Below, piece after piece: positions 52,864 to 61,644 of a DNA stretch of 64,000 nt. The stretch's first letter is position 1. The number at the start of each line of letters is the position of its first letter. Below the pieces are notes generated by a model. That model worked only from the letters and a program-made list of their open reading frames with translations. It did not search any database and had not been told where the DNA came from. Both the position numbers and the translations under genes were made by a program. Source of the DNA: Bacillus vallismortis (GTDB lineage: Bacteria; Bacillota; Bacilli; Bacillales; Bacillaceae); contig NZ_CP026362.1 of NCBI RefSeq assembly GCF_004116955.1, positions 2,986,501-3,050,500 of the forward strand, given 5' to 3'.

Positions 52864-54141
52864 ATGATGAACAAGGACATCACAGCACAATCTCCCCGTT
52901 CCAAAGCAGTCCAAGAGGCGCTTGACGGGAAAACCAGAGGGTTCAGAGGGCTGCTCCCTTTTCTGGGCCCTGCATTTATAGCAGCCATCGCCTATATTGA
53001 TCCCGGCAACTTCGCAACGAATATATCAGCGGGTTCTAAATACGGATATATGCTGCTATGGGTGATTTTATTTTCTAATATTATGGCGCTTTTAATTCAA
53101 TCACTCTCCGCCAAACTCGGCATCGCGACAGGCAAAAACCTGCCCGAAGTTGCCCGTGAAGAATTCCCGAAGCCTGTCTCCATCGGATTATGGATTCAGG
53201 GCGAGCTCGTCATTATCGCAACAGATCTGGCCGAATTTATCGGAGCGGCTCTGGGACTGTATTTGCTGTTCGGCATCCCGATGCTTGAAGCGTCTATTAT
53301 AGCGGCGATCGGCTCTTTCGCGATATTGGAGCTTCAGCGCCGCGGATATCGTTCTCTTGAAGCTGGCATTACCGGCATGCTGTTTGTGGTGGTAATCGCC
53401 TTTGCGCTGCAGACCTTTTTCGCAAAGCCTGATGCCGTGTCAGTGATGAAGGGCCTTTTTGTCCCGGCGTTTCAAGGCACTGACAGTGTGCTTCTCGCAG
53501 CGGGTATTCTCGGTGCAACCGTTATGCCGCACGCCATTTATTTACACTCAGCCCTTACACAGCGGCGGGTTGTAGGCAAAACTGATACTGAACGGAAAAA
53601 AATCTTCAGATTTGAATTTATTGATATTTTAATAGCGATGCTGATCGCGGGTGCGATTAATGCGAGCATGCTGATTGTGGCTGCCGCGTTATTCTTCAAA
53701 AACGGGCTGTTTGTCGAGGATCTCGATGTCGCGTTTCAGCAATTCGGACATCTTGTCAGCCCGGTGTCAGCCGTTTTATTCGGAATCGGACTGCTCGTTG
53801 CCGGACTATCCAGTTCTTCAGTCGGCACACTTTCAGGCGACGTGATTATGCAAGGTTTTATCAACTACCGCATTCCGCTGTATGTGCGGCGTTTTATCAC
53901 GATCATTCCGCCGATCTTGATTATCGCGTCAGGGGTCAATCCGACAACCGCTCTCGTCATGAGCCAGGTCGTTCTGTCCTTCGGAATTGCCTTCGCCTTA
54001 ATCCCGCTTATTATGTTTACAAGCAATAAACGGATTATGGGAGCCTTAATCAACGCCAAATGGGTCACAGTGGTGTCTTGGCTGATCGCTGTATTGATCG
54101 TCGCGTTGAATGTATTTTTAATTGTTGATACGTTTCGTTAA
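52864..54141 (+). CDS. mntH: MntH, NRAMP manganese importer
   Basis: Proton-coupled Mn2+ transporter of 425 aa with eleven predicted membrane segments. NRAMP signatures: DPGNFATNISAGS in TM1 and MPHAIYLHSALTQRR in TM6. Controlled by MntR through the box upstream. The import of Mn in the same window as two manganese catalases is notable but need not be functional linkage. Confidence 0.96.
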   Translation: MMNKDITAQSPRSKAVQEALDGKTRGFRGLLPFLGPAFIAAIAYIDPGNFATNISAGSKYGYMLLWVILFSNIMALLIQSLSAKLGIATGKNLPEVAREEFPKPVSIGLWIQGELVIIATDLAEFIGAALGLYLLFGIPMLEASIIAAIGSFAILELQRRGYRSLEAGITGMLFVVVIAFALQTFFAKPDAVSVMKGLFVPAFQGTDSVLLAAGILGATVMPHAIYLHSALTQRRVVGKTDTERKKIFRFEFIDILIAMLIAGAINASMLIVAAALFFKNGLFVEDLDVAFQQFGHLVSPVSAVLFGIGLLVAGLSSSSVGTLSGDVIMQGFINYRIPLYVRRFITIIPPILIIASGVNPTTALVMSQVVLSFGIAFALIPLIMFTSNKRIMGALINAKWVTVVSWLIAVLIVALNVFLIVDTFR

Positions 54142-54169
54142 AAAAACCGGCTGCTAAAGCCGGTTTTTT
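54141..54169 (+). terminator. Terminator of mntH
   Basis: Stem AAAAACCGGCT/AGCCGGTTTTT with a short loop, at the mntH stop. Confidence 0.9.
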
Positions 54170-54245
54170 ATGATTCGAAAAGCTCATTGATACCCTTTTT
54201 GCCAGAAATTTGTTATGATAGAAGAAAAAAATCGGAGTCTTGATG

Positions 54246-54512
54246 ATGTCATTATTTATTCTGTTTTATTTGTGGATTGTACCTATTGTAATCGGCATTT
54301 TATGTTCTGCTGTTGCCTATAAATCCAAGGGAAAAATGAGAGTCGCGCCCGGCATTGCCATGATCGTGCTCAGTATCATTTCCTTGATCACCGCGTTTAC
54401 GGCCGGACACACGAATTTCCACGTGTTTATTGGCGGCATGTTTTTATTCGGCACCTTTCTGGTCGGTTCTGCTTTTCCTTTCTTTTTTGGGCTTAAGAAG
54501 AAAGAGAACTAA
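54246..54512 (+). CDS. ydaQ: YdaQ, small membrane protein
   Basis: About 88 residues with three hydrophobic segments (about 3-22, 34-52 and 58-80) and a KKKEN tail. The ATG at 54246 has GGAG 8 nt upstream; ATG 54243 and TTG 54240 are also in frame. Function unknown. Named by position between ydaP and mntH. Confidence 0.75.
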   Translation: MSLFILFYLWIVPIVIGILCSAVAYKSKGKMRVAPGIAMIVLSIISLITAFTAGHTNFHVFIGGMFLFGTFLVGSAFPFFFGLKKKEN

Positions 54513-54514
54513 AC

Positions 54515-54715
54515 TCATAGAGACATGAACGTTGTAAGATGTGATAAAAATAAACATATGAAACACACAAGGACAAATGCGCTGATCTTTTTGTTTTGAA
54601 AGAAGATGCATTTGTCCTTTTGTCCGTTTTGAGCATGGCGAACATCGTGACACGCTGCATAGATCATTCCTACAGACCCTAATAAATACACCGCTGCTTT
54701 TATGGATTCAAACAT
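54515..54715 (-). CDS. Small protein of unknown function next to ydaP
   Basis: ATG 54715 is preceded by a near-perfect AAAGGAGGAAAGC ribosome site, which argues for real translation. The first 20 residues (MFESIKAAVYLLGSVGMIYA) form a membrane segment. The C-terminal half (ISAFVLVCFICLFLS) is read through a 12-bp inverted repeat that looks like a terminator. The gene may therefore be shorter in relatives or extended here by a frameshift. Function unknown. Confidence 0.5.
   Translation of the reverse strand: MFESIKAAVYLLGSVGMIYAACHDVRHAQNGQKDKCIFFQNKKISAFVLVCFICLFLSHLTTFMSL
54569..54619. terminator. Long inverted repeat, probable terminator
   Basis: Arms AAGGACAAATGC and GCATTTGTCCTT (12 bp, perfect) around a 27-nt AT-rich loop, with TTTT on the plus side. 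Suitable to end the ydaQ transcript, but it lies inside the small minus-strand gene 54515-54715. Confidence 0.6.
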
Positions 54716-54811
54716 GCTTTCCTCCTTTGATTTCATATACTGCTATGATAACGCACAGTCCATTTTTTTCCAACACCTGAAAAACAGGGGTCTGAATAGG
54801 CCCCTGTTTTG

Positions 54812-56536
54812 CTAGAATAACCGCTTTAAACTTTTCTTCAATGGCGGCATGTCGATTTTTTGGTTTTCGAAGAAATTTTTCAGCATATATTTGCTGAAGC
54901 CTTTTGCCTGCCCGTAGGTGATTTTGCCGGGCAGCGGCGGCTCGTTTCCAATCATGACGTCTACGACGACCGGCTGATCTGCGTGCAGCGCCTCATGGAA
55001 AGCAGGCGCAAGCTCTTCCGCCCTGGTCACCTTGATGCCCTTTGCTCCGCAGCTTTCTGCAAATGCGGCGTAGTCGACATTTTGAAGCTTTGTGACATAG
55101 TCAATATTGCCTTTGACCTGCTGCTCGTACTCGATCATGCCGAGATTTTCATTGTTTAAAATGACGACGGTAACCGGTAGCTTGTATTTGACGGCGGTCG
55201 GGAGATCCTGCATGACCATGGAAAAGCCCCCGTCACCGCAGACAGCAATCGCCTGGCGCTCCGGTTCCGACAAGCTTGACGCGATTGCTCCCGGCAGGCC
55301 GCAGCCCATTGTCGCAAGCCAGCTGGAAACGATGAAATCCTGGTTTGCTTTCATTTTGAAATGACGCGCCATCCAAACTGTTACAGTGCCGACATCTACA
55401 GAGAGCACTGCATCATCGGCTGCCGCTTCCTCAAGACGCGCCACGACCTGCTGGGGTTTAAGCGGGGTTTCCGCCTCTGTCTCATCTTTTTCAATTTCGT
55501 TCCACCAATGCTGCATATGTTCAGTACATGCTTCCAGAAACCTTCTATCTTCCTTCCGTTCAATATACTCCGTCAATTCACGCAGGCCGAGAGCTGAATC
55601 GCACACCAGTCCCGCTGTCACCGGATAGCGTTTTCCGATTTTCGCCGGATCTGAATCAAGCTGGATCGCCGGCGTGTCATCAGGCAAATAATCGCGATAC
55701 GGGAATGAGGTCCCGAGCATGATTAACAAATCGCATTCCTCCATGGCCTCGTAAGCCGGCTTTGTGCCGATCTGTCCAAGGTTGCCGAGAAAATGCGGGT
55801 GCTTATCGGGTACAACGCCTTTTGCCGGGAGCGTGACAACGATCGGGGCCGCGGCTTTGTCCGCAAACTCCAGCAGCTCCCGTTTCGCCTTTTTCATTCC
55901 CTGCCCCGCTAAGATAATCGGTTTTTTGGCGTTATTTATATATTGCGCGCAAGTGACGAGCTGTTCTTTTTTCGGTTCAAGATTCCCTTCAATATACACT
56001 GGTGAAGTGTACACGGGCTCGCGTTTGATTTTCTCCGCAAACAAATCATCAGAGACGCTCAATACCGCAACGCCTTTTTTGCTGTAGGCGGCGCGAATGG
56101 CCTGATTCAAGAGATCCGGCAGTGATTCCGCGCTATGTACCTCTCTGTTGAATACCGCCACATCCTCAAACATTTGCTCAAGCTTGATCTCCTGAAAATA
56201 ATCACGTCCGACTTCGCCTGATGAGACCTGTCCTGCGATCGCCAGCACAGGGGCGCCGTCCGCTTTCGCATCATATAAACCATTTAGTAAGTGCACCGCC
56301 CCCGGCCCTGCGATCGACAGGCAGACACCGATTTTGCCGGTGAGTTTTGCCTCAGCCGCGGCCGCCAGTGCAGCCACCTCTTCATGGCGGGTTTGAATGA
56401 ATTTCAATTGGTTTCTTTCTTGTCTTAATTCTTCGATAAACTCATTGATACTGTCTCCGGGGATGCCGTAAACATGATCAACTCCCCATTGTTCAAGGAG
56501 TTCTGTCATTGCTTGTCCTGCAGTTTTGTGTGCCAT
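54812..56536 (-). CDS. ydaP: YdaP, ThDP-dependent pyruvate oxidase-like enzyme
   Basis: Thiamin diphosphate enzyme of 574 aa in the pyruvate oxidase/acetolactate synthase family. N-terminal PYR domain with the cofactor-activating Glu in QTRHEEVAALAAAAEAKLTG, central FAD/Rossmann-like domain, and C-terminal PP domain with GDGGFSMVMQDLPTAVKYKLPVTVVILNN. It probably oxidises pyruvate to acetate at the membrane, as PoxB does. SigB promoter upstream. Confidence 0.92.
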   Translation of the reverse strand: MAHKTAGQAMTELLEQWGVDHVYGIPGDSINEFIEELRQERNQLKFIQTRHEEVAALAAAAEAKLTGKIGVCLSIAGPGAVHLLNGLYDAKADGAPVLAIAGQVSSGEVGRDYFQEIKLEQMFEDVAVFNREVHSAESLPDLLNQAIRAAYSKKGVAVLSVSDDLFAEKIKREPVYTSPVYIEGNLEPKKEQLVTCAQYINNAKKPIILAGQGMKKAKRELLEFADKAAAPIVVTLPAKGVVPDKHPHFLGNLGQIGTKPAYEAMEECDLLIMLGTSFPYRDYLPDDTPAIQLDSDPAKIGKRYPVTAGLVCDSALGLRELTEYIERKEDRRFLEACTEHMQHWWNEIEKDETEAETPLKPQQVVARLEEAAADDAVLSVDVGTVTVWMARHFKMKANQDFIVSSWLATMGCGLPGAIASSLSEPERQAIAVCGDGGFSMVMQDLPTAVKYKLPVTVVILNNENLGMIEYEQQVKGNIDYVTKLQNVDYAAFAESCGAKGIKVTRAEELAPAFHEALHADQPVVVDVMIGNEPPLPGKITYGQAKGFSKYMLKNFFENQKIDMPPLKKSLKRLF

Positions 56537-56563
56537 GCCGTATCCTCCTTTTTCCTTTTTTCA

Positions 56564-56589
56564 ATACCACAGGAGAAATGCTTTAAAAC
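56564..56589 (-). promoter_or_regulatory. SigB-type promoter of ydaP
   Basis: GTTTTA (56584-56589), 14-nt spacer and TGGTAT (56564-56569) on the minus strand, about 30 bases before the ydaP ATG. Confidence 0.65.
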
Positions 56590-56602
56590 CCGGAGACCTG
56601 AA

Positions 56603-57052
56603 TCACTTGCCCAATCTTCTTTTCAACAGATCAATCGCCACAAGCACGCCCCTGTCCTTGAGGGGGATAGCTGTATCCAGAGCGCCATTCGTGAAATCTT
56701 TAATTTGCCTTTTTCGGTTCGGCACCATAAAAAACGGCAAACGCTGCGGAGAAAACCACCTTACTTCCGCTGTCTCTGTCCCGTGTGCTATCGCTTGTCC
56801 GCCTGTTATGCGCCCGGCAAACACATGCTGTTCATCTTGAAACTTCGGCCTTTGATAGACACCTACTTTGGCAGAAAGCGCTGCGTTGTAGCCCGTTTCC
56901 TCCAATACCTCCCGGACTGCCGCTTCCTCAGCGGTTTCACCGGGATCAGCCCTGCCGCCCGGCAAATCCCATAAAGGAACGTCGTTTCGTTTTACCAGCA
57001 AAATCTGCTGTTTTTCATTCGATATAATGACAAATGAACCTTGCGTTTGCAT
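56603..57052 (-). CDS. mutT: MutT-type Nudix hydrolase
   Basis: Nudix protein of 149 aa with the full box GGRADPGETAEEAAVREVLEETGY. Expected to hydrolyse nucleoside diphosphate-linked compounds; an 8-oxo-dGTPase role is assumed from the name in 168 and not proven. ATG 57052 is preceded by AAAAGGAGAG. It lies downstream of the second manganese catalase gene, separated by a terminator. Confidence 0.88.
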   Translation of the reverse strand: MQTQGSFVIISNEKQQILLVKRNDVPLWDLPGGRADPGETAEEAAVREVLEETGYNAALSAKVGVYQRPKFQDEQHVFAGRITGGQAIAHGTETAEVRWFSPQRLPFFMVPNRKRQIKDFTNGALDTAIPLKDRGVLVAIDLLKRRLGK

Positions 57053-57081
57053 TGCCAACTCTCCTTTTCCCCGCAAAAAAA

Positions 57082-57105
57082 GACCAAGGTCATTTCCCCT
57101 TGATC
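57082..57105 (-). terminator. Terminator downstream of the second manganese catalase gene
   Basis: Stem GATCAAGG/CCTTGGTC with an 8-nt loop followed by T7 on the minus strand. The preceding stretch 57106-57283 has no gene but holds an inverted repeat GGCCGCTTG (57189-57197) / CAAGCGGCC (57246-57254). Confidence 0.75.
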
Positions 57106-57283
57106 TAGTCGCCTTGCTTTTTTAAATGATACGGAAGCGCGGCCATCATTATGTCCTTTATCTTGAACAGCCGGACTCCTATAAAGAAGGCCGCTTGCTG
57201 TAAAGGGTGGTATGCCTGCCCGTTTTTTCAATCATCTCGTTAGAACAAGCGGCCAAGACATAGTTGCAGCCCGTAACGTTTCG

Positions 57284-58126
57284 TTACTGTTCCAGCGATG
57301 ATGCGCCGTCGGCCGGCATTGTGCCGTGAACATACGGAGGCGCCGGCTTGAGCACTGGTTTTTGCCCCATAGCCTCAGGCTCCCCAACATATTCAAAATT
57401 CCCTTTTCCATCCATACTAGTCCCTGAAGCCCAGCGCCCGCTTTGGCTTTCAGTTCCTTTAGAGCAGTCCATGAATGAATAGGAAACTTCTTGTTTTTCA
57501 TACTCACGGTTAAATGTACTTGGGACGACCACGCCTTCACGTTCCTCCAATTCTTGGATGGCCGCCAGCCATTGATTTTGATGCATGGTGTCCCTCGCGA
57601 TCAAGAAGGACAGCATGTCCCTCACACCTTTATCATCTGTCATTTCATACAGGCGGACAGCTTGCAGCCTGCCTTGTGATTCAGCATTAAGGTTTGCACG
57701 GAAGTCGGCAAGCAAATTTCCGCTTGCAATGGTATATCGGGCTGTCCAAGGGTATCCTACACTATCATCCGGCTTAGCCCCCAGGCCTCCTACGATGGCA
57801 TGCTGGGGATTCATTCCTCCCATTACAGCTCCAATGACAGGATCTTTCGCCATTTGCTCTTGTTCTTCGATTGGCGCTTTATCGAGCAGCTGGGCAATCA
57901 TCGTTGCCAGCATTTCCACATGGGCAATTTCCTCTGTGCCGATATCAAGAAGCATGTCACGGTATTTTTGATCAGCTCTGCAGTTCCAGCCTTGAAATAA
58001 ATACTGCATCATGACAGAGATTTCACCGAACTGCCCGCCTAATATTTCTTGCAATTTTTTCGCGTAAACGGGGTCTGGCCGGTCAGGTTTGGCATTATAT
58101 TGTAACTCTTTCACATGGAAAAACAT
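57284..58126 (-). CDS. Second manganese catalase (YdbD paralogue)
   Basis: Dimanganese catalase of 280 aa, clearly homologous to YdbD throughout (same starts of helices: RPDPVYAKKLQEILGGQFGEISVMMQYLFQGW; LLADFRANLNAESQGRLQ; RDTMHQNQWLAAIQELEE). The ligand segments are conserved, so it should be active. The C-terminal 50 residues diverge (SGRWASGTSMDGKGNF). The start follows AGGAGGGATATAG. It stands at the locus where 168 has kimA, between ydaN and mutT. A SigB promoter is not obvious. Confidence 0.93.
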   Translation of the reverse strand: MFFHVKELQYNAKPDRPDPVYAKKLQEILGGQFGEISVMMQYLFQGWNCRADQKYRDMLLDIGTEEIAHVEMLATMIAQLLDKAPIEEQEQMAKDPVIGAVMGGMNPQHAIVGGLGAKPDDSVGYPWTARYTIASGNLLADFRANLNAESQGRLQAVRLYEMTDDKGVRDMLSFLIARDTMHQNQWLAAIQELEEREGVVVPSTFNREYEKQEVSYSFMDCSKGTESQSGRWASGTSMDGKGNFEYVGEPEAMGQKPVLKPAPPYVHGTMPADGASSLEQ

Positions 58127-58200
58127 CTATATCCCTCCTATTCATCTTTACGCTTTAGGATGGCGCTATTTTCTGTTTTCATGTATAAGCCCTAAAAAAA

Positions 58201-58225
58201 TACAACACTCTGTATGAGTGTTGTA
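58201..58225 (-). terminator. Terminator of the ydaL-ydaM-ydaN genes
   Basis: Perfect stem TACAACACTC/GAGTGTTGTA with a 5-nt loop and T7 on the minus strand, 40 bases beyond the ydaN stop. Confidence 0.9.
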
Positions 58226-58264
58226 TCCAAATGAATGACTATTCGGGACATCATTCTTCATGTG

Positions 58265-60424
58265 CTATCCCCTGTCTGTCTTTCTTTTTCTGCGTCGTAC
58301 GGCAATCCAAATGAACACTGCCGCAATCACCATAATGAGTGCCAGCACACCAATATACAGCCATTTCTGGCCATTCACTTGTGATGGCTGTTCTTCACTG
58401 GCACTGTTTGCTTCTGATTTGAGCTGCTGGTGGTTGGTAAACACCTGCTGGCTTGTTGTTTCATTGACGACGGTTGCCGAGTCATCAGTGCTGTTGAGAT
58501 AGTTGATGACCTCTTTCGTGACGGCCGCGCCTTTACCTTTTGACGGCGCAAAGACTGCCATTGTGTAGCCCGAATCCCAAAGAGATGCTTGGGTAAATGC
58601 CACTTGTTTCGTTGTCTCATTCAGCATCTCAAAGCCGGATACATCAAACGAGCCGTTCTTCACTTGCGGCACAAGCAGTTCTGAAGATTTCTCCTTCAGA
58701 AGAGAAAATTGATTGATGCTTCCGATGAAAATAAGATTCCGTCCTTTTGTGTCATTCGCTGTTACGTCGGATGATTTCTTCACCGAATATGAATGGTGCG
58801 CTTCGCTGCCAAAGGACTCTGTTATGAGAGAAAGCTCCTCTAGCTTCGATTGGCTTACAGCGTCAGGAATCACGATCAGCGCTGCCTTGTCCTGATTTCC
58901 GGCGTAAGGAAGCGGCCATTTTTGAAAATCCGCTGACGGAGACATGTCTTTGACGGTGTAAGACAATGTACTGCTTTTATCGATAAAGACCCACTTTTCT
59001 TCATCAGTGCTGTTGCAAGGATTGTTTTCCTTTAGCCCAGTTGTGACGAACTGAATATCAATATAGCGGTTTTTTTGCAGCAGCTTAGGATCTACTTTTA
59101 CCATGGCATGATAAAATCCGTTTTTATCTTCTTTTCCTATATCATCAAGCCGGACTGAGTGCGGCTGGCCGTTGATCATGATCTTCAGCTCTGCCGCCTG
59201 GGAAGCGGATTCGTTTTCGGCTGTGGAAGCTTGAATCGTTTCGGATTTTTTCAGCTTAAGCGATAGCCTCGCTGATTGGTTTTCATCTAAAACCGCCGAT
59301 GCGGGATAAAAATAATGTGCCGAAGATGTTTTGTCAGCCCCAATTGTGATGTCATCCGCTCCAAAATTCTTGAGGGTCAGCTTATTGCTTTCTTTTTTTT
59401 CAGCCTGTTTTAGCTTGCTGATTGAGAGTGTATCGCCGCTGAGCTGGCCTGTGTAAGTCTGATCCGTCATGACACTGATTTTTTCAGTGAGTACGTCGTC
59501 AGATGCCGCCTGTGCAAAAAGGACCGGCTGCTCCTTAGCCTCTGCTTTTAACACCCGCTCCGCAAGCAGGAGTTTTTCTCCTTTTGCCTGTAGGCCGGCT
59601 TGTTTCATCAGCTTTTTCACCTTTCCGTTCCAATGCTTGTCCACTCCGATGAAAATCGTCGGCTTGTCGATTTTCTTCAGTTCGGATTCCGTGACATACG
59701 AAATGGTGACACTGCTGTCCGCCGTTTTCAAATAGCCTTCTGTTTTTACTGCTGCTTCAATTTCCGCCGAACTTGGGTCATCCGGGATGACGATCGCTGT
59801 TTCTTCCGCTGTATTTCCCGATTGGGCGAAAGGATAAGGATAATGGTCAAGCGTAGTTCCCTTTGCTTCACTGCTGTCCGCCAGCGTCAGGCGGCTGTCC
59901 GGATAAATTTTGATCCAGTTGCCGGACGTATCCTGTCTGACGCAGACGCCCTCTTTCATCACACCGTAAAATGTCAGCGAAACGTTGTGATAGCCTTGGG
60001 CAGATTGGCTTTTGTTCAGGTTCAGCTTCAATGTCTTCCGTTTTGAATCACCATTAAGTTTTACCGTTTTGACCGGTTCATCGTCAATGACAGCCGTTAA
60101 CGATGATGGAGAGATTAAAAGATTTGAAGCCTCGTATTCAATCACCAATTGCTGATTGCCGGAAGAGGCGCCTGCCGGAATCTGATACGTCAGCTCCGCG
60201 CTGTCTTTTGCTCCGTACAGTGTCATCAAATCGCTTGTCAGCACCTGCTGTTTGGCTTGTTCTTGGCTGCTTTTCCCGAGAAGCGAACCGCTGACCTGCA
60301 CCTCTTTGGCTAAAGCCGCTTGTCCGGTCATCGCCAGAAGCATGAAGCTTGTGAGAAAAATCATGATTTGTTTCAAAAAGGTCACCCGCTTTTGTGTTGA
60401 TTGTATCGTTCTGTTTTGTACCAT
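58265..60424 (-). CDS. ydaN: YdaN, BcsB-like exopolysaccharide protein
   Basis: Large exported protein of 719 aa: signal peptide (about residues 15-40, AAALAKEV-type cleavage region), an extracellular part with two repeats of the BcsB (cellulose synthase subunit) type, and one C-terminal membrane segment (WLYIGVLALIMVIAAVFIWIAV) followed by RRRKRK. Probably the partner of the glycosyltransferase YdaM. Overlaps ydaM by 43 nt. Confidence 0.9.
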   Translation of the reverse strand: MVQNRTIQSTQKRVTFLKQIMIFLTSFMLLAMTGQAALAKEVQVSGSLLGKSSQEQAKQQVLTSDLMTLYGAKDSAELTYQIPAGASSGNQQLVIEYEASNLLISPSSLTAVIDDEPVKTVKLNGDSKRKTLKLNLNKSQSAQGYHNVSLTFYGVMKEGVCVRQDTSGNWIKIYPDSRLTLADSSEAKGTTLDHYPYPFAQSGNTAEETAIVIPDDPSSAEIEAAVKTEGYLKTADSSVTISYVTESELKKIDKPTIFIGVDKHWNGKVKKLMKQAGLQAKGEKLLLAERVLKAEAKEQPVLFAQAASDDVLTEKISVMTDQTYTGQLSGDTLSISKLKQAEKKESNKLTLKNFGADDITIGADKTSSAHYFYPASAVLDENQSARLSLKLKKSETIQASTAENESASQAAELKIMINGQPHSVRLDDIGKEDKNGFYHAMVKVDPKLLQKNRYIDIQFVTTGLKENNPCNSTDEEKWVFIDKSSTLSYTVKDMSPSADFQKWPLPYAGNQDKAALIVIPDAVSQSKLEELSLITESFGSEAHHSYSVKKSSDVTANDTKGRNLIFIGSINQFSLLKEKSSELLVPQVKNGSFDVSGFEMLNETTKQVAFTQASLWDSGYTMAVFAPSKGKGAAVTKEVINYLNSTDDSATVVNETTSQQVFTNHQQLKSEANSASEEQPSQVNGQKWLYIGVLALIMVIAAVFIWIAVRRRKRKTDRG

Positions 60425-61644
60425 TTGACCTCCTGCTTGAATAAACGGTGCTTAATTTCTACGAATAAAGAATAGATCACAAGCACAATCCATGCCTGCG
60501 AGTATGTAAAGTACATGAGAAATACGATAAAAAAGTTTTGCCTGTTCATTTCTGTTTTCTCAATGCTTAGCGTAATCATGACCTCTGTCAAAAATAAGAA
60601 GAACGCCAATATCCAAAGGATCATGGCTAAAAATCCGACCGATAAATGCAAATCATAAAACAGATTCACGACAAATATCGTATTTGACATGATCACGCCA
60701 AAGAAAAACAGGAAGTACGTAAAGAAAAAATAAAACAAATCAAAAATGATCCGTTTTCGTTTGAGTTTGAAAAACTGCGCCAAAAATTTCAGCACTACAT
60801 ATTGGTTGCCGCGCGCCCATCTGGTGCGCTGGCGCCACCACACCTTCCACGTTTCCGGCTCCTGCTCCCAAGTGATGGCGGCGGGGAAAAAGCGGATGTG
60901 ATAGCCAAGGTTATACACCCGGATGGTCAGCTCGGTATCCTCAGCAAGCGCTTTGTCATCCCAGCCCCCGAGCTTTTCGATAATGCTTCTGCGGATCGCG
61001 AAGTTGGTGCCCGGGATCGTGGCGATTTTGAACCACTTCCATCTGCCTCCCTGTGCCATCCACTGAAAACAGATCGTTTCGATATTAATAAACTTCGTCA
61101 AGAGCGTTTTCGCCGCATTAATGACGCGGAATTTCCCAACAACGGCACCAGCTTTTTCGTCGTTCATCAGGCCGAGCACGAGGTAATACACGGCCATTTT
61201 CTCAGGCGTGTTGTCTGCGTCATATACACAGACCACATCGCCGCTCGATTCGGCAAAACCAGAATTAAGGGCGGAGGATTTTCCTTTTCCTGCGTGTGGC
61301 GGCTTCGTGATCACCATTTTGATGAAATCGTATGTCTCGGAAAATTCATTGACGATGTCACCCGTCCGGTCTGATGAATTGTCATTCACGACGATAATCT
61401 CCAGCCGGTCCTTCGGATAATAAAGGTTGACCATCGCCTTCAGCGTCTGCCGAATCACAACCTCTTCGTTATGCGCCGGGATAAGGACACTGACCTTTGG
61501 CAGCTCCTTCACGTTTTCTCTCCACTTCGGGATATTCCGTTCAAAGGTCATATAGTGGCGGAACCCACCCTGCATGAGAAACATGTGGTAGAGAAGCATG
61601 ACCCATATTAAACTGAGCGAGATAAAGAACAGTGTATTACCCAA
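60382..61644 (-). CDS. ydaM: YdaM, family 2 glycosyltransferase
   Basis: Processive membrane glycosyltransferase of 420 aa. One N-terminal segment, GT-A catalytic domain with PAHNEEVVIRQTL, VVNDNSSD, VVCVYDADNTPE (DxD), GTNFAIRRS, WDDKALAEDTELTIR and QRTRWARGNQ (Q/RxxRW), then four C-terminal segments. Resembles cellulose/hyaluronan synthases. Makes the unknown polysaccharide of the ydaJKLMN cluster. Confidence 0.93.
   Translation of the reverse strand: MGNTLFFISLSLIWVMLLYHMFLMQGGFRHYMTFERNIPKWRENVKELPKVSVLIPAHNEEVVIRQTLKAMVNLYYPKDRLEIIVVNDNSSDRTGDIVNEFSETYDFIKMVITKPPHAGKGKSSALNSGFAESSGDVVCVYDADNTPEKMAVYYLVLGLMNDEKAGAVVGKFRVINAAKTLLTKFINIETICFQWMAQGGRWKWFKIATIPGTNFAIRRSIIEKLGGWDDKALAEDTELTIRVYNLGYHIRFFPAAITWEQEPETWKVWWRQRTRWARGNQYVVLKFLAQFFKLKRKRIIFDLFYFFFTYFLFFFGVIMSNTIFVVNLFYDLHLSVGFLAMILWILAFFLFLTEVMITLSIEKTEMNRQNFFIVFLMYFTYSQAWIVLVIYSLFVEIKHRLFKQEVKWYKTERYNQHKSG

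Noticed and set aside
56992..57231. 79-aa minus-strand frame overlapping the start of mutT
   Set aside because: It crosses a terminator and the mutT ribosome site and has no site of its own.
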